Shown: positions 8,944 through 17,942, counted from the stretch's first letter. The stretch: DNA of 64,000 nt from Achromobacter sp. UMC46 (GCF_014170335.1 NZ_LZZS01000003.1:248001-312000), one strand, 5' to 3'. The notes: generated by a model not told the origin, from the sequence alone. Numbers and translations: made by a program.

Positions 8944-9681
8944 TCAGGCCGGCGCGTAGACATCCAGGAACCGGCGCAGCAATCCGCCCGCCACGGGCGT
9001 GGCGCGGACGTTGGCCGACAGATCGGGGATGTCCAGGTTTTCGGCGGCGTAGCGGCGGCTGTAGCGTTCCAGGTGGGCGCGGACGAAGTCCGGGCCGAAT
9101 TCGGGGTGGAACTGAGTGGAAAAGACGTTACGGCCGATGCGGATCATCTGGTGCTCGTCCAGGTCCGAGCGCGCCAGCACGGAGGCGCCGGGCGGCGGCT
9201 GCAGCACGGTCTGGGCGTGCAACATCTGCGCAGGGAAGGTGGGCGGCAGGCCGGCCAGCAGCTTGTCGCCCGCGGCGGGCGGCAGTAGTTCCACGGTTTG
9301 CGTGCCCACTTCGCGGCCGGCGGGGTTGTAGCCCACCTTGCCGCCCAGCGCGTGCGCCAGCAACTGGTGGCCGTAGCAGACGCCGAACATGGGCAGACCT
9401 GCGGCCGCGGCATCGCGCAGCCAGGCTGCGGCATCTTCGCTCCAGGGTTCCTTGTCCGTGACCATGGCGGGCGAACCGGTGATCAACGCGGCGCGGTAGC
9501 GGGCGGGGGCCTGCGGGCGCTGGCCCTCGTGTACGGCGACGACTTCGACGGCGCTGGCCGTCAGGCCGGCAGCTTGCGCCAATTGTTCGGCATAGCCGCC
9601 GAACTGGCTTTTGAGCGTGTCCTCGGGATCACCGGTGTGCAGGATCAGGACGGGTAGGGCAGAAGGGATTGCAGCGGTCAT
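8944..9681 (-). CDS. Class I glutamine amidotransferase-like protein
   Basis: A 245-residue member of the GATase1 family, like the amidotransferase domain of GMP synthase. Cys102 in FGVCYGHQLLAHALGG is the nucleophile, with His192 and Glu194 in STQFHPEFG completing the triad. It stands alone without a synthetase domain, so it may act on gamma-glutamyl compounds or free glutamine; the substrate is not evident. I start at the ATG at 9681 (MTAAIPSALPVLILHTG) because homology begins there; the ATG at 9735 would add 18 unconserved residues. Confidence 0.85.
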   Translation of the reverse strand: MTAAIPSALPVLILHTGDPEDTLKSQFGGYAEQLAQAAGLTASAVEVVAVHEGQRPQAPARYRAALITGSPAMVTDKEPWSEDAAAWLRDAAAAGLPMFGVCYGHQLLAHALGGKVGYNPAGREVGTQTVELLPPAAGDKLLAGLPPTFPAQMLHAQTVLQPPPGASVLARSDLDEHQMIRIGRNVFSTQFHPEFGPDFVRAHLERYSRRYAAENLDIPDLSANVRATPVAGGLLRRFLDVYAPA

Positions 9682-9849
9682 GGAAGCTTGTGCGTGGATA
9701 GGCAGACGCCAGCAATCCGGACGGGATCCCGACATCTACGCACATCATAATCCAGTGCGAAATTTCACGAGGATGGCATCCCGCCCCGCTGCGTCCCGGA
9801 AATACGTACAATCCGCTCACGACTCATCCTTTCAGGCGACCTTAAGACT

Positions 9850-10287
9850 ATGTGGATCTGGCTGGGACTGGCCGCGCTGGCCCTTATCGGGGAACTGGCG
9901 ACGGGTACCTTCTATTTACTGCTGGTGGCCTTGGGGTTGGCGGCCGCGGGCGTTGCCGCATGGCTGGGCGCCGGCCTGGAATGGCAGCTTGTGGCCTGCG
10001 GCGTAGTGCTGCTGCTGGGCCTGCTGCTACTGCGCAAGACGCGCGTCCTGAAAAAGCGCGAGGTCAATTCGGCCCGCAACGCCGACGTCAATCTGGACAT
10101 CGGGCAGACGGTGGCGGTGGAAGCCTGGTCCGACCAGGGCACCGCGCGCGTCTGGTACCGCGGCGCCCATTGGCAGGCCGAGCTGGCCCACGGCCAGACC
10201 CCGCGGGCCGGCGAACACATCATTACCGAACTGCGTGGTTCGATCCTGGTGCTGACCCCCCGGGGCACGCCGGGCTCGGCACAGTAG
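9850..10287 (+). CDS. NfeD-family membrane protein
   Basis: A 145-residue short NfeD protein. Residues 3-62 form two to three hydrophobic membrane segments (WLGLAALALIGELATG; LLVALGLAAAGVAAWLG; VACGVVLLLGLLLL). Residues 75-140 form the soluble OB-like NfeD domain (DIGQTVAVEAWSDQGTARVWYRGAHW). Short NfeD proteins are nearly always paired with an SPFH protein, and here one follows 90 bases later. The pair is thought to work in membrane microdomain organisation or membrane protein quality control. Confidence 0.9.
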   Translation: MWIWLGLAALALIGELATGTFYLLLVALGLAAAGVAAWLGAGLEWQLVACGVVLLLGLLLLRKTRVLKKREVNSARNADVNLDIGQTVAVEAWSDQGTARVWYRGAHWQAELAHGQTPRAGEHIITELRGSILVLTPRGTPGSAQ

Positions 10288-10377
10288 AACCGGCTTGCGC
10301 CAGGCGCAGCCCGCAGCAGGCGCCGTTGCCGACAGGCGAAGGCGCCCTCGCACTTACTCCAGGAGAGGCTTTACATC

Positions 10378-11304
10378 ATGATCGATACTTCCACTATCGT
10401 CCTGCTCGTCGTCGTCGCGCTGGCGATCCTGATCGTCATCAAATCGATCGCCATCGTGCCCCAGCAGCACGCCTGGGTGGTTGAACGCCTGGGCAAGTTC
10501 GACCGCGTCCTGTCTCCGGGCGCGGGCTTCGTCATCCCGTTCATCGAACGCGTGTCGTACAAGCATTCGCTGAAGGAAATCCCGCTGGATGTGCCCAGCC
10601 AGGTTTGCATCACGCGCGACAACACCCAATTGCAGGTCGACGGCGTGCTGTACTTCCAGGTGACGGACCCGATGCGCGCGTCCTATGGTTCGTCGAACTA
10701 CATCTCGGCGATCACGCAGTTGTCGCAGACCACCTTGCGTTCGGTCATCGGCAAGATGGAACTGGACCGCACCTTCGAAGAACGCGATTCGATCAACAGC
10801 AATATCGTGTCGTCGCTGGACGAGGCCGCGCTGAACTGGGGCGTGAAGGTCCTGCGCTACGAGATCAAGGATTTGACGCCGCCCAACGAGATCCTGCGTT
10901 CGATGCAGGCGCAGATCACCGCAGAGCGGGAAAAGCGCGCGCTGATCGCGGCGTCCGAAGGCCGCCGCCAGGAACAGATCAACATCGCCACCGGTGAGCG
11001 CGAAGCCGCCATCGCCCGTTCGGAAGGCGAAAAGCAGGCGCAGATCAACCAGGCGCAGGGCGAGGCCGCCGCCGTGCTGGCGATTGCCGAAGCCACCGCC
11101 AAGGCCATCACGCAAGTCGCCGACGCGGTGCGCCAGCCGGGCGGCATGGAGGCCGTGAACCTGAAGGTGGCCGAGCGCTACGTCGAGGCGTTCGCCAATG
11201 TGGCCAAGGAAGGCAATACGCTGATCCTGCCGGCCAACATGTCGGACGTGGGCGGCATGATCGCTTCCGCCATGACCATTGTGAAGTCCACGCGCAACAC
11301 TTGA
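10378..11304 (+). CDS. SPFH/band 7 (stomatin-like) membrane protein, QmcA type
   Basis: A 308-residue stomatin-like protein. An N-terminal membrane anchor at residues 5-24 (TIVLLVVVALAILIVIKSI) precedes the band-7 domain (PQQHAWVVERLGKFDRVLSPGAGFVIPFIERV, then SLKEIPLDVPSQVCITRDN). A long helical region rich in Glu, Ala and Gln (about residues 185-245) should form the oligomerising coiled coil. It is paired with the NfeD gene upstream. Such proteins form ring-like scaffolds on the inner membrane and often bind the FtsH protease system. Confidence 0.93.
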   Translation: MIDTSTIVLLVVVALAILIVIKSIAIVPQQHAWVVERLGKFDRVLSPGAGFVIPFIERVSYKHSLKEIPLDVPSQVCITRDNTQLQVDGVLYFQVTDPMRASYGSSNYISAITQLSQTTLRSVIGKMELDRTFEERDSINSNIVSSLDEAALNWGVKVLRYEIKDLTPPNEILRSMQAQITAEREKRALIAASEGRRQEQINIATGEREAAIARSEGEKQAQINQAQGEAAAVLAIAEATAKAITQVADAVRQPGGMEAVNLKVAERYVEAFANVAKEGNTLILPANMSDVGGMIASAMTIVKSTRNT

Positions 11305-11329
11305 TACCGCGCCTTGCGGCGCCCCGGCC

Positions 11330-12517
11330 ATGATCGCTCCCGTGAATTTGCTTTTGATAGCAGGGCTGGCGGGAGTGCTGTCCTTGTGTGTGCTGGGGTC
11401 CCTGGCGCGCAGCGGCATGGCCGGTATCCGCGAAACCATACGCGCCAACTTGCTCACGCTGTTGGCGTTTTTTACGTTTGGTCTGCAAAGCACGGCGGCG
11501 CCCTTGTGGCTGTCCGTCGTGGTGCCAAATTCGGCCATCGCGCTGGCGCTGTGCTCGTACTACGCGGGCGTGCGGCGGCTGATGGGGCTGGACGTGCCGC
11601 GGCACCTGATGACGCTCGGTTGCCTTGTGGCCCTGGTGGTGCTGCTGGGCTACACCTACGTGGATTGGCAGGTCGGGCCGCGCATCGTGGCGATGTCGCT
11701 GCTGCAGATGGGGTTTCTGCTGGCGGTGGCCATCACCGTGCAGCGCAACATGCCGACGCACCGCTCGCGTTACAGCTACCGTTTCGTGTGGTCGGTGGCG
11801 ATGGCGTCGGCCGCGGTCAGCGGCGCGCGGGCCGGCGCCCACCTGCTGGACCTGGTGCCGCCGCAGACGTTGCTGGAACCCAGCATCTGGAACATCGCCT
11901 ATCTGACGTTGGGCGTGTTGGTGATGCCCTGCCTGACGCTGGGCACCATCATGGTCATCCACGACCGCATGCTGGCCGACCGCGAGAACGAGGCCAACAC
12001 CGATTTCCTGACAGGGCTGATGTCCCGCAAGGCCTGGTGGATGCAGGCGGAGCGCTATTGCGCGCAAGCATTGCGCACGCGCCGGCCATTGACCTTGCTG
12101 TTGCTGGATATCGACCACTTCAAGACGATCAACGACACGCACGGCCACGTGGCGGGCGACGCGGTCCTGCGCCATTTCGGCTTGCTGGCGACGGCTACGC
12201 TGCGCACGGGAGACCACGTGGGCCGCGTGGGCGGCGAGGAATTCGGCGTGCTGTTCCCCGACATGCGCGGCGACGCGGTCATGGAGGTGGCGGCCCGCCT
12301 GCTGGATTCCGTGCACCGCACGCCTTGCTCGCACGGCGGCAGCACCATTTCATACACGTTCAGCGCGGGCATCGCGGAATGGATGCCCGGCGAGAATCTG
12401 CAGGTGTTCTTCGAAAGGGCCGACCGCAAACTCTATGCGGCCAAGTCGGCCGGCCGCAACCGCATCGTGGGGCCGGGCGGCCAGGCCGAGCCTGCGGCGT
12501 TGCAGGCCGTGGCCTGA
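11330..12517 (+). CDS. Diguanylate cyclase with integral-membrane N-terminus
   Basis: A 395-residue predicted c-di-GMP synthase. The N-terminal 215 residues hold about six hydrophobic segments, a membrane-embedded sensory part of unknown ligand. The GGDEF domain starts around residue 222 (ANTDFLTGLMSRKAW). The active-site signature is GGEEF at residues 301-305, and an RxxD inhibitory site (RTGD, 292-295) lies exactly five residues upstream, so product inhibition is expected. It starts 25 bases after the SPFH gene; a functional link is not evident. Its stop is two bases from the convergent smpB stop. Confidence 0.92.
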   Translation: MIAPVNLLLIAGLAGVLSLCVLGSLARSGMAGIRETIRANLLTLLAFFTFGLQSTAAPLWLSVVVPNSAIALALCSYYAGVRRLMGLDVPRHLMTLGCLVALVVLLGYTYVDWQVGPRIVAMSLLQMGFLLAVAITVQRNMPTHRSRYSYRFVWSVAMASAAVSGARAGAHLLDLVPPQTLLEPSIWNIAYLTLGVLVMPCLTLGTIMVIHDRMLADRENEANTDFLTGLMSRKAWWMQAERYCAQALRTRRPLTLLLLDIDHFKTINDTHGHVAGDAVLRHFGLLATATLRTGDHVGRVGGEEFGVLFPDMRGDAVMEVAARLLDSVHRTPCSHGGSTISYTFSAGIAEWMPGENLQVFFERADRKLYAAKSAGRNRIVGPGGQAEPAALQAVA

Positions 12518-12519
12518 AC

Positions 12520-12993
12520 TCAGTCTGCCTTGTCTTTGCGCGGGGCCCGCGTGTCGTGCTTCATGATGCGTTCTTTCTCGCGCTGCCAGTCCTTTTCGCG
12601 CGCCGTGTCGCGCTTGTCGAACATCTTCTTGCCGCGGCCCAGGGCGAAGTCCAGTTTGATGCGCCCGTTCTTGTAGTGCAGGTTCAGCGGCACCAGCGTA
12701 TAGCCGCGCTGCTCGACCTTGCCGATGAGCTTGCTGATTTCCTCGGCCTTGAGCAGCAGCTTGCGCGTGCGCATGGCATCGGGGTGGATATGGGTGGACG
12801 CCGTCGGCAACGGGCTGACGTGCATGCCCAGCAGGTACAGTTCGCCATCGCGTACGATGACGTAGCTTTCCTTGAGCTGCACGCGGCCATCGCGGATCGC
12901 CTTGACTTCCCAGCCTTGCAGGACAAGGCCGGCTTCGTAGCGGTCTTCGATGAAATAGTCGTGCGTGGCCTTGCGATTGTCGATAATGCTCAT
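12520..12993 (-). CDS. smpB: SsrA (tmRNA)-binding protein
   Basis: SmpB binds tmRNA and delivers it to stalled ribosomes for trans-translation. It has 157 residues (E. coli 160). The N-terminus [29 protein letters not shown] and the core [30 protein letters not shown] are diagnostic. The basic C-terminal tail ([16 protein letters not shown]) enters the decoding centre. The frame stays open 30 codons upstream, but [14 protein letters not shown] at 12993 is the conserved start. No tmRNA gene is visible here. It is divergent from ratA, a widely conserved arrangement. Confidence 0.97.
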   Translation of the reverse strand: MSIIDNRKATHDYFIEDRYEAGLVLQGWEVKAIRDGRVQLKESYVIVRDGELYLLGMHVSPLPTASTHIHPDAMRTRKLLLKAEEISKLIGKVEQRGYTLVPLNLHYKNGRIKLDFALGRGKKMFDKRDTAREKDWQREKERIMKHDTRAPRKDKAD

Positions 12994-13166
12994 AACGCCT
13001 TTTTTGCCTGGGGGCTTTGCGGGTCTTTTAGGGGGGCTGACGGGCGGGGCCGGGTTGGACGTGCCGAAGGCGCAGTCCAGCATGCCGCGCTGTGCTTTCC
13101 CCGTTATTAGGCCCAGGTCGTGCGGTGCCGGTAAAATCTTGCCATTCTAGCCATTTGCGATAGTCG

Positions 13167-13601
13167 ATGCACAAAGTACAACGATCCGTCCTGGTGCCTT
13201 ACAGCGCCGCCCAGATGTTCGATCTGGTCGCCGACGTGGAAAAGTACCCCGAGTTCATGCCGTGGTGTGGCGGCGCCGAGGTGCAGACCCGCGACGAGCA
13301 CGGCATGCAGGCCTCTATCCTGATCAGTTTCGCGGGGATGAAGCAGCGCTTCACCACGCGCAATACCCACGTCTATCCCGACCGGATCGACCTGGAGCTG
13401 GTGGATGGCCCGTTCTCGAGCCTGATCGGGCATTGGGAATTCCAGCCGCTGGCCGAAGACGCCTGCAAGGTGCTGTTCACCATGGAATACGCGTTTTCCA
13501 ACCGCGCCTTGGAAATGGTGGTGGGGCCTGTGTTCAACCGCATCGCCACCAGCTTCATCGATTCCTTCACCAAGCGGGCGCAGGCCAAGTATGGGGAATG
13601 A
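13167..13601 (+). CDS. ratA: RatA-like ribosome-association toxin / COQ10-type START-domain protein
   Basis: A 144-residue START/polyketide-cyclase family protein. The pattern VLVPYSAAQMFDLVADVEKYPEFMPWCGGAEV is diagnostic. In E. coli RatA is reported to block 70S assembly; homologues of the same fold (COQ10) bind ubiquinone, so the true role here may be lipid or quinone handling. It overlaps ratB by 11 bases and is divergent from smpB, the conserved order. Confidence 0.9.
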   Translation: MHKVQRSVLVPYSAAQMFDLVADVEKYPEFMPWCGGAEVQTRDEHGMQASILISFAGMKQRFTTRNTHVYPDRIDLELVDGPFSSLIGHWEFQPLAEDACKVLFTMEYAFSNRALEMVVGPVFNRIATSFIDSFTKRAQAKYGE

Positions 13602-13938
13602 AGCCGCCGGCGCGGCGCTGCTGAACATCAGCGTCTGCTATGCCTTGCCGGGCCATGTGTGGCTGCGCGACATCCAGTTGCCCGACGGGGCGACGGTGGC
13701 CGATGCGTTGGCCGCCAGCGGTTTTGCACGGGCCTTTCCCGTTGTCCAGCCCTGGGAGCGCGGCGTGGGCATTTTCGGGCGCGCGACCGAGCCGCAGGCG
13801 CGGCTGACTGACGGCGACCGCGTGGAGATCTACCGCGGGCTGAGTTTCGACCCCAAGGAATCGCGCCGCCGCCGCGCGGAGCACCGCCGTTCCAAAACGG
13901 CCAGGAACGGCAGAGTGCGTCCGGCGGGCCTGCTGTAG
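13591..13938 (+). CDS. ratB: RnfH/RatB family ubiquitin-like protein
   Basis: A 115-residue member of UPF0125 (RnfH, also called RatB), a beta-grasp ubiquitin-like fold. Landmarks are ISVCYALPGHVWLRDIQLPDGATVADALAASG, WERGVGIFGR and RLTDGDRVEIYRGLSFDPKESRRRRAE. It overlaps the end of ratA. It is sometimes described as the antitoxin partner of RatA, but that role is not firmly shown. Confidence 0.9.
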   Translation: MGNEAAGAALLNISVCYALPGHVWLRDIQLPDGATVADALAASGFARAFPVVQPWERGVGIFGRATEPQARLTDGDRVEIYRGLSFDPKESRRRRAEHRRSKTARNGRVRPAGLL

Positions 13939-14067
13939 GGGCAGCTGGCGGACCGCGAGCGCCGGGGCGTCCTCCGGGCGTTCTTCGCCCCGTCCGCCTG
14001 TCCACATTGTCATCAATAAGACAAATCGCGCCGCGGCATCCGGCGTAACATAAACACGGTATCGCAC

Positions 14068-14096
14068 TTACGTTTACGTTAACGTCATGTCAAAAT
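14068..14096 (+). promoter_or_regulatory. LiuR-like operator and putative promoter of the valine degradation operon
   Basis: The sequence TTTACGTTAACGTCA (14073-14087) contains the perfect 10-bp palindrome ACGTTAACGT. It resembles the MerR-family LiuR operator known upstream of branched-chain amino acid degradation genes in Proteobacteria. TTACGT at 14068 and CAAAAT at 14091 could be -35 and -10 boxes 17 bases apart. It lies about 90 bases before the acyl-CoA dehydrogenase start. The match is by eye from memory of the motif. Confidence 0.5.
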
Positions 14097-14101
14097 CGGC
14101 T

Positions 14102-14135
14102 GGCTGACGAGCATAAGGGGCTGACGTTCATAAGG
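14102..14135 (+). repeat. 17-bp imperfect tandem duplication in the operon leader
   Basis: GGCTGACGAGCATAAGG (14102-14118) is followed directly by GGCTGACGTTCATAAGG (14119-14135), differing at two positions. It lies between the LiuR-like palindrome and the start codon, so it is probably transcribed leader. Confidence 0.85.
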
Positions 14136-14182
14136 CGGCAGCAACCCCGACAGACAATACCGATGACAACAGGAGACAGGCT

Positions 14183-15337
14183 GTGGACTTGGAACTGACC
14201 GACGAGCAGCGCGCGTTCGCGCAGGCCGCCCGTGATTACGCCGAGGGCGAACTGGCGCCGCATGCCGCGCGCTGGGACGCCGAAGGCATATTCCCGCGCG
14301 AGGCGTTCGCCCGGGCGGGCGAGATGGGCTTTTGCGCCATCTATGCGAGCGAAGAGATCGGCGGCCTGGGCCTGCCGCGCCTGGACGCCACGCTGGTGTT
14401 CGAGGAAATGGCGGCGGTGGACCCGTCGACGACCGCGTTCCTGACGATCCACAACATGGCCACCTGGATGGTCGGCAAATGGGGGCAGCCTGGATTGCGC
14501 GAGGCCTGGGGCCCGTTGCTGGCCAGCGGCCAGAAGCTGGCCTCGTACTGCCTGACCGAGCCGGGTGCCGGCTCCGACGCCGCGTCTTTGTCGACGCGAG
14601 CGCAGCGCGACGGCGACGACTATGTGCTGAACGGCGCGAAGGCCTTCATTTCGGGCGGCGGCGATACCGACCTGCTGGTGGTGATGGCGCGTACTGGAGG
14701 CGAGGGCGCGGGCGGCATCAGCGCGTTCGCGGTGCCCGCCGACGCGCCGGGCATCAGCTATGGCCGCAAGGAAGAGAAGATGGGCTGGAACAGTCAGTCC
14801 ACGCGCCCCATTACGTTCGAGAACGTGCGCGTGCCGGCAGGCAACCTGCTGGGTCAGGAAGGCGAGGGCTTCAAGATCGCCATGAAGGGCCTGGACGGCG
14901 GCCGGATCAATATCGGCACCTGCTCGGTGGGCGCGGCCCAGGGCGCGCTGGACGCTGCCCGCCGCTACATGGACGAGCGCCGCCAGTTCAACCGCCGCCT
15001 GGCGGAATTCCAGGCCCTGCAGTTCAAGCTGGCCGACATGGCCACGCATCTGGTCGCGGCGCGCCAGATGGTGCGGCTGGCCGCCTGCAAGCTGGACGCG
15101 GGCGACGCGGACGCGGCGACCTACTGCGCCATGGCCAAGCGCTTCGCGACGGACATGGGTTTCCAGATTTGCCTGGACGCGCAACAGATTCATGGCGGCT
15201 ATGGATACTTGCGGGACTATCCCTTGGAGCGTCTGGTGCGCGATACTCGCGTTCATCAGATTCTGGAGGGCACCAACGAGATCATGCGCGTGATCATTGC
15301 CCGCCAATTGTTGGAAAAAGGAGCCGACATAAGATGA
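14183..15337 (+). CDS. Acyl-CoA dehydrogenase, probably isobutyryl-CoA dehydrogenase
   Basis: A 384-residue FAD-dependent short-chain acyl-CoA dehydrogenase. It should oxidise isobutyryl-CoA to methacrylyl-CoA in valine breakdown, judged mainly from the genes that follow. Landmarks are CLTEPGAGSDAASLSTRA (FAD and substrate site), GWNSQSTRPITFENVRVP and QIHGGYGYLRDYPLERLVRD. The catalytic base is predicted as Glu362 in ILEGTNEIMR. The GTG start at 14183 follows CAGGAGACAGGCT. Its stop overlaps the next ATG (ATGA). Confidence 0.88.
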   Translation: MDLELTDEQRAFAQAARDYAEGELAPHAARWDAEGIFPREAFARAGEMGFCAIYASEEIGGLGLPRLDATLVFEEMAAVDPSTTAFLTIHNMATWMVGKWGQPGLREAWGPLLASGQKLASYCLTEPGAGSDAASLSTRAQRDGDDYVLNGAKAFISGGGDTDLLVVMARTGGEGAGGISAFAVPADAPGISYGRKEEKMGWNSQSTRPITFENVRVPAGNLLGQEGEGFKIAMKGLDGGRINIGTCSVGAAQGALDAARRYMDERRQFNRRLAEFQALQFKLADMATHLVAARQMVRLAACKLDAGDADAATYCAMAKRFATDMGFQICLDAQQIHGGYGYLRDYPLERLVRDTRVHQILEGTNEIMRVIIARQLLEKGADIR

Positions 15338-16509
15338 ATGCACCGGTGTTGTTCGAAGAAAGAAATGCGGCGAACGGCATGCGGTTCGGGATCGCGACGC
15401 TGAATGCGCCGCAGACCCTGAACGGCCTGTCGCTGGAAATGGTGGACTTGCTGGCGGCGCGCCTGGACGAATGGGCGCGCGACCCGGGCGTGGCCCTGGT
15501 GGTGTTGCAAGGCGCGGGCGAGAAGGCGTTTTGCGCCGGCGGCGACCTGCACGGCCTGTACCGCAGCATGGGCGAGAATCAGGGCAAGAGCGGTTGGAGC
15601 AACGCCTATGCGCGCCGCTTCTTCGAGCACGAGTACCGGCTGGACTACCGCATCCACACCTATCCGAAGCCCGTGCTGTGTTGGGGCCACGGCATTGTCA
15701 TGGGCGGCGGCATCGGCCTGATGATGGGCGCCAGCCACCGCGTGGTCAGCGAGGCCTCGCGGCTGGCGATGCCGGAAGTGTCCATCGGCCTGTTCCCCGA
15801 CGTGGGCGGCAGCTGGCTGCTGAACCGCATGCCGGGCCGCATCGGCCTGTTCCTGGCCCTGACGGGCGCCCAGATGAACACCGCCGACGCGTTCTTCGCG
15901 GGCTTGGCCGACTTCCGCCTGAACCACGCGGACTGGCCGAAGCTGCTGGCGTCGCTGGAAGAGCAGCCTTGGGCCGGCCAGGCGGCAAGCGCGCCTGAGA
16001 CGTCCATGGCGCCGCGATCGTTGAACGACGGCCTGCTGCGCCGCGCGCTGACCGCGCTGGAGCCGCAGACGCCGCTGGACGCGGGCCATCTGCGCCAGCA
16101 CTCGTTCCTGATCAACAACCTGTGCAACGGCAACCGGCTGGACGAGATCTACGAAGAGCTGGCGCTGTTGAAGGACCACGCCGATCCGTGGCTGGCGCGC
16201 GCGGCGACGACGATGCTGGCGGGCTCGCCGGGTTCGGTGCGCCTGGCTTTCGCCTTGCAGCAGCGCACGCGCCTGCGTTCGCTGGACGATGTGTTCCGCG
16301 CCGAGTACATCGCGGCGCTGGCGTGTACCGCGCACGGCGATTTCGCCGAGGGCATCCGCGCCTTGCTGGTCGACAAGGACAAGAAACCGCGCTGGAATCC
16401 GGCCGTCATGGACATGGCGACCGATGCCTGGGTGCAGAAGTTCTTCGAAGAGCCGTGGCCCGAAGGCGAGCCGCATCCCCTGGCCGACCTGGGCCAGGAA
16501 GGGCGCTGA
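15334..16509 (+). CDS. Enoyl-CoA hydratase/isomerase family protein, 3-hydroxyisobutyryl-CoA hydrolase-like
   Basis: A 391-residue crotonase-superfamily protein, longer than ordinary enoyl-CoA hydratases (about 260), as expected for the hydrolase that frees 3-hydroxyisobutyrate from its CoA ester. FCAGGDLHGLYRSM and GHGIVMGGGIGLMMGASHRV form the oxyanion hole region. MPEVSIGLFPDVGGSWLLNRMPG carries the Glu and Asp typical of the hydrolase subgroup. The C-terminal extension includes DDVFRAEYIAALAC. It sits between the dehydrogenases in the valine operon. Some family members are annotated only as hydratases. Confidence 0.85.
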   Translation: MNAPVLFEERNAANGMRFGIATLNAPQTLNGLSLEMVDLLAARLDEWARDPGVALVVLQGAGEKAFCAGGDLHGLYRSMGENQGKSGWSNAYARRFFEHEYRLDYRIHTYPKPVLCWGHGIVMGGGIGLMMGASHRVVSEASRLAMPEVSIGLFPDVGGSWLLNRMPGRIGLFLALTGAQMNTADAFFAGLADFRLNHADWPKLLASLEEQPWAGQAASAPETSMAPRSLNDGLLRRALTALEPQTPLDAGHLRQHSFLINNLCNGNRLDEIYEELALLKDHADPWLARAATTMLAGSPGSVRLAFALQQRTRLRSLDDVFRAEYIAALACTAHGDFAEGIRALLVDKDKKPRWNPAVMDMATDAWVQKFFEEPWPEGEPHPLADLGQEGR

Positions 16510-16612
16510 CGCGCCGGCCGGTTCGCCTGGCGGGCCGGCCAATCCCAGATTTCCGTCATGCAGGTCACGATGAATCCATACCTACAGCAATAGCAACAGG
16601 AGACAAGACATC

Positions 16613-17503
16613 ATGAGCAGTATCGCGTTTATCGGTTTGGGCAACATGGGCGCGCCCATGGCATTGAATCTGGTCAAGGCCGGCCACAGCCTGACGGTGT
16701 TCGACCTGGTGCCGGCCGCCGTCAAGCTGCTGACCGACGCCGGCGCCCGTGCGGCGGCGTCCGCATCCGAAGCGGTCAAGGGCGCCGAGGTGGTGATCTC
16801 GATGCTGCCGGCCAGCAAGCATGTGGAAGGCCTGTATCTGGGCGAAGACCTGCTGGGCAAGATCCCGTCCAGCGCGCTGGTCATCGAGTGCAGCACCATC
16901 GCGCCGGATTCGGCGCGCAAGGTGGCGCAGGCGGCCGACGTGCGCGGCATCGCGATGATTGACGCCCCGGTGTCGGGCGGCACCGGCGGCGCGGCCGCCG
17001 GCACGCTGACGTTCATCGTGGGCGGGCAGGACGCCGCGTTGGAGCGTGCGCGTCCCGTGCTGGAGAAAATGGGCAAGAACATTTTCCATGCCGGCCCCGC
17101 GGGCGCCGGCCAAGTGGCCAAGATCTGCAACAACATGCTGTTGGGCATCCTGATGGCGGGCACGTCCGAGGCGCTGGCGCTGGGCGTGGCCAACGGCCTG
17201 GATCCCAAGGTGCTGTCCGACATCATCGCCAAGAGCTCCGGCCGCAACTGGGCCACCGAGCTCTACAACCCCTGGCCGGGCGTCATGGACCATGCGCCGG
17301 CCTCCAAGGGCTATGCGGGCGGCTTCGGCGTCGATCTGATGCTCAAGGACCTGGGCCTGGCGGCCGAGGCGGCGCTGTCGGCGCGCGCGTCGATCCCGTT
17401 GGGCGAACTGGCGCGCAACCTGTATTCGCTGCACAGTTCGGGCGGATCGGGCAAGCTGGACTTCTCCAGCATCGTCAATCTGGTCAAGCGCGAGCAGGAC
17501 TGA
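16613..17503 (+). CDS. mmsB: 3-hydroxyisobutyrate dehydrogenase
   Basis: A 296-residue NAD-dependent beta-hydroxyacid dehydrogenase converting 3-hydroxyisobutyrate to methylmalonate semialdehyde. The N-terminal Rossmann motif is IGLGNMGAPMALNLVKAGH. DAPVSGGTGGAAAGTLTFIVGG is the substrate-binding signature, and GAGQVAKICNNMLLG contains the catalytic Lys. The ATG follows AACAGGAGACAAGACATC. No methylmalonate-semialdehyde dehydrogenase gene (mmsA) is in this operon as seen, so that step must be encoded elsewhere. Confidence 0.93.
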   Translation: MSSIAFIGLGNMGAPMALNLVKAGHSLTVFDLVPAAVKLLTDAGARAAASASEAVKGAEVVISMLPASKHVEGLYLGEDLLGKIPSSALVIECSTIAPDSARKVAQAADVRGIAMIDAPVSGGTGGAAAGTLTFIVGGQDAALERARPVLEKMGKNIFHAGPAGAGQVAKICNNMLLGILMAGTSEALALGVANGLDPKVLSDIIAKSSGRNWATELYNPWPGVMDHAPASKGYAGGFGVDLMLKDLGLAAEAALSARASIPLGELARNLYSLHSSGGSGKLDFSSIVNLVKREQD

Positions 17504-17504
17504 C

Positions 17505-17942
17505 ATGACGGGGCACCATTCACCGTCCGACCCGGCCGCCCGGGTCAAGGCCAGTTTCGACCAGCAAAGCATCATGCGGCTGCTGGGCGCCGGGCTGGAC
17601 GTGGTGGAACCGGGCAGGGTGGACATCGTGCTGCCCTACCGCGCCGACCTGTGCCAGCAGAACGGCTTTCTGCATGCGGGCATTTCGACGACGATCGCGG
17701 ACAGCGCGGGCGGCTATGCGGCCTACACGCTGTTCGGGCCCGGCGAGGACGTCCTGACGTCGGAGTTCAAGATGAACTTCCTGGCGCCGGCCAAGGGCGA
17801 CCGCTTCGTGGCCAGCGGCCGGGTGGTGAAGCCGGGCAAGCGCCTGTCGATCTGCCAGGTCGAAGTGCATGCGTACGATGGCGAGCAGGTCACGATGTGC
17901 GTGATAGGCTTGCTTACCGCGGTACGCGTGACGCCGCGATGA
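17505..17942 (+). CDS. PaaI-family hot-dog acyl-CoA thioesterase
   Basis: A 145-residue single hot-dog domain protein of the PaaI/YdiI type. GFLHAGISTTIADSAGGYAAYTL holds the typical HxG pattern and the acidic catalytic residue, and FKMNFLAPAKGDRFVASGRVVKPGKR is the second family block. It starts one base after the mmsB stop, so it is part of the valine operon. It may release CoA from stalled acyl-CoA intermediates such as reactive methacrylyl-CoA; this is inference from position. Confidence 0.88.
   Translation: MTGHHSPSDPAARVKASFDQQSIMRLLGAGLDVVEPGRVDIVLPYRADLCQQNGFLHAGISTTIADSAGGYAAYTLFGPGEDVLTSEFKMNFLAPAKGDRFVASGRVVKPGKRLSICQVEVHAYDGEQVTMCVIGLLTAVRVTPR

Noticed and set aside
12520-13160. 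tmRNA gene next to smpB
   Set aside because: No tRNA-like ends or tag-coding frame are visible around smpB.
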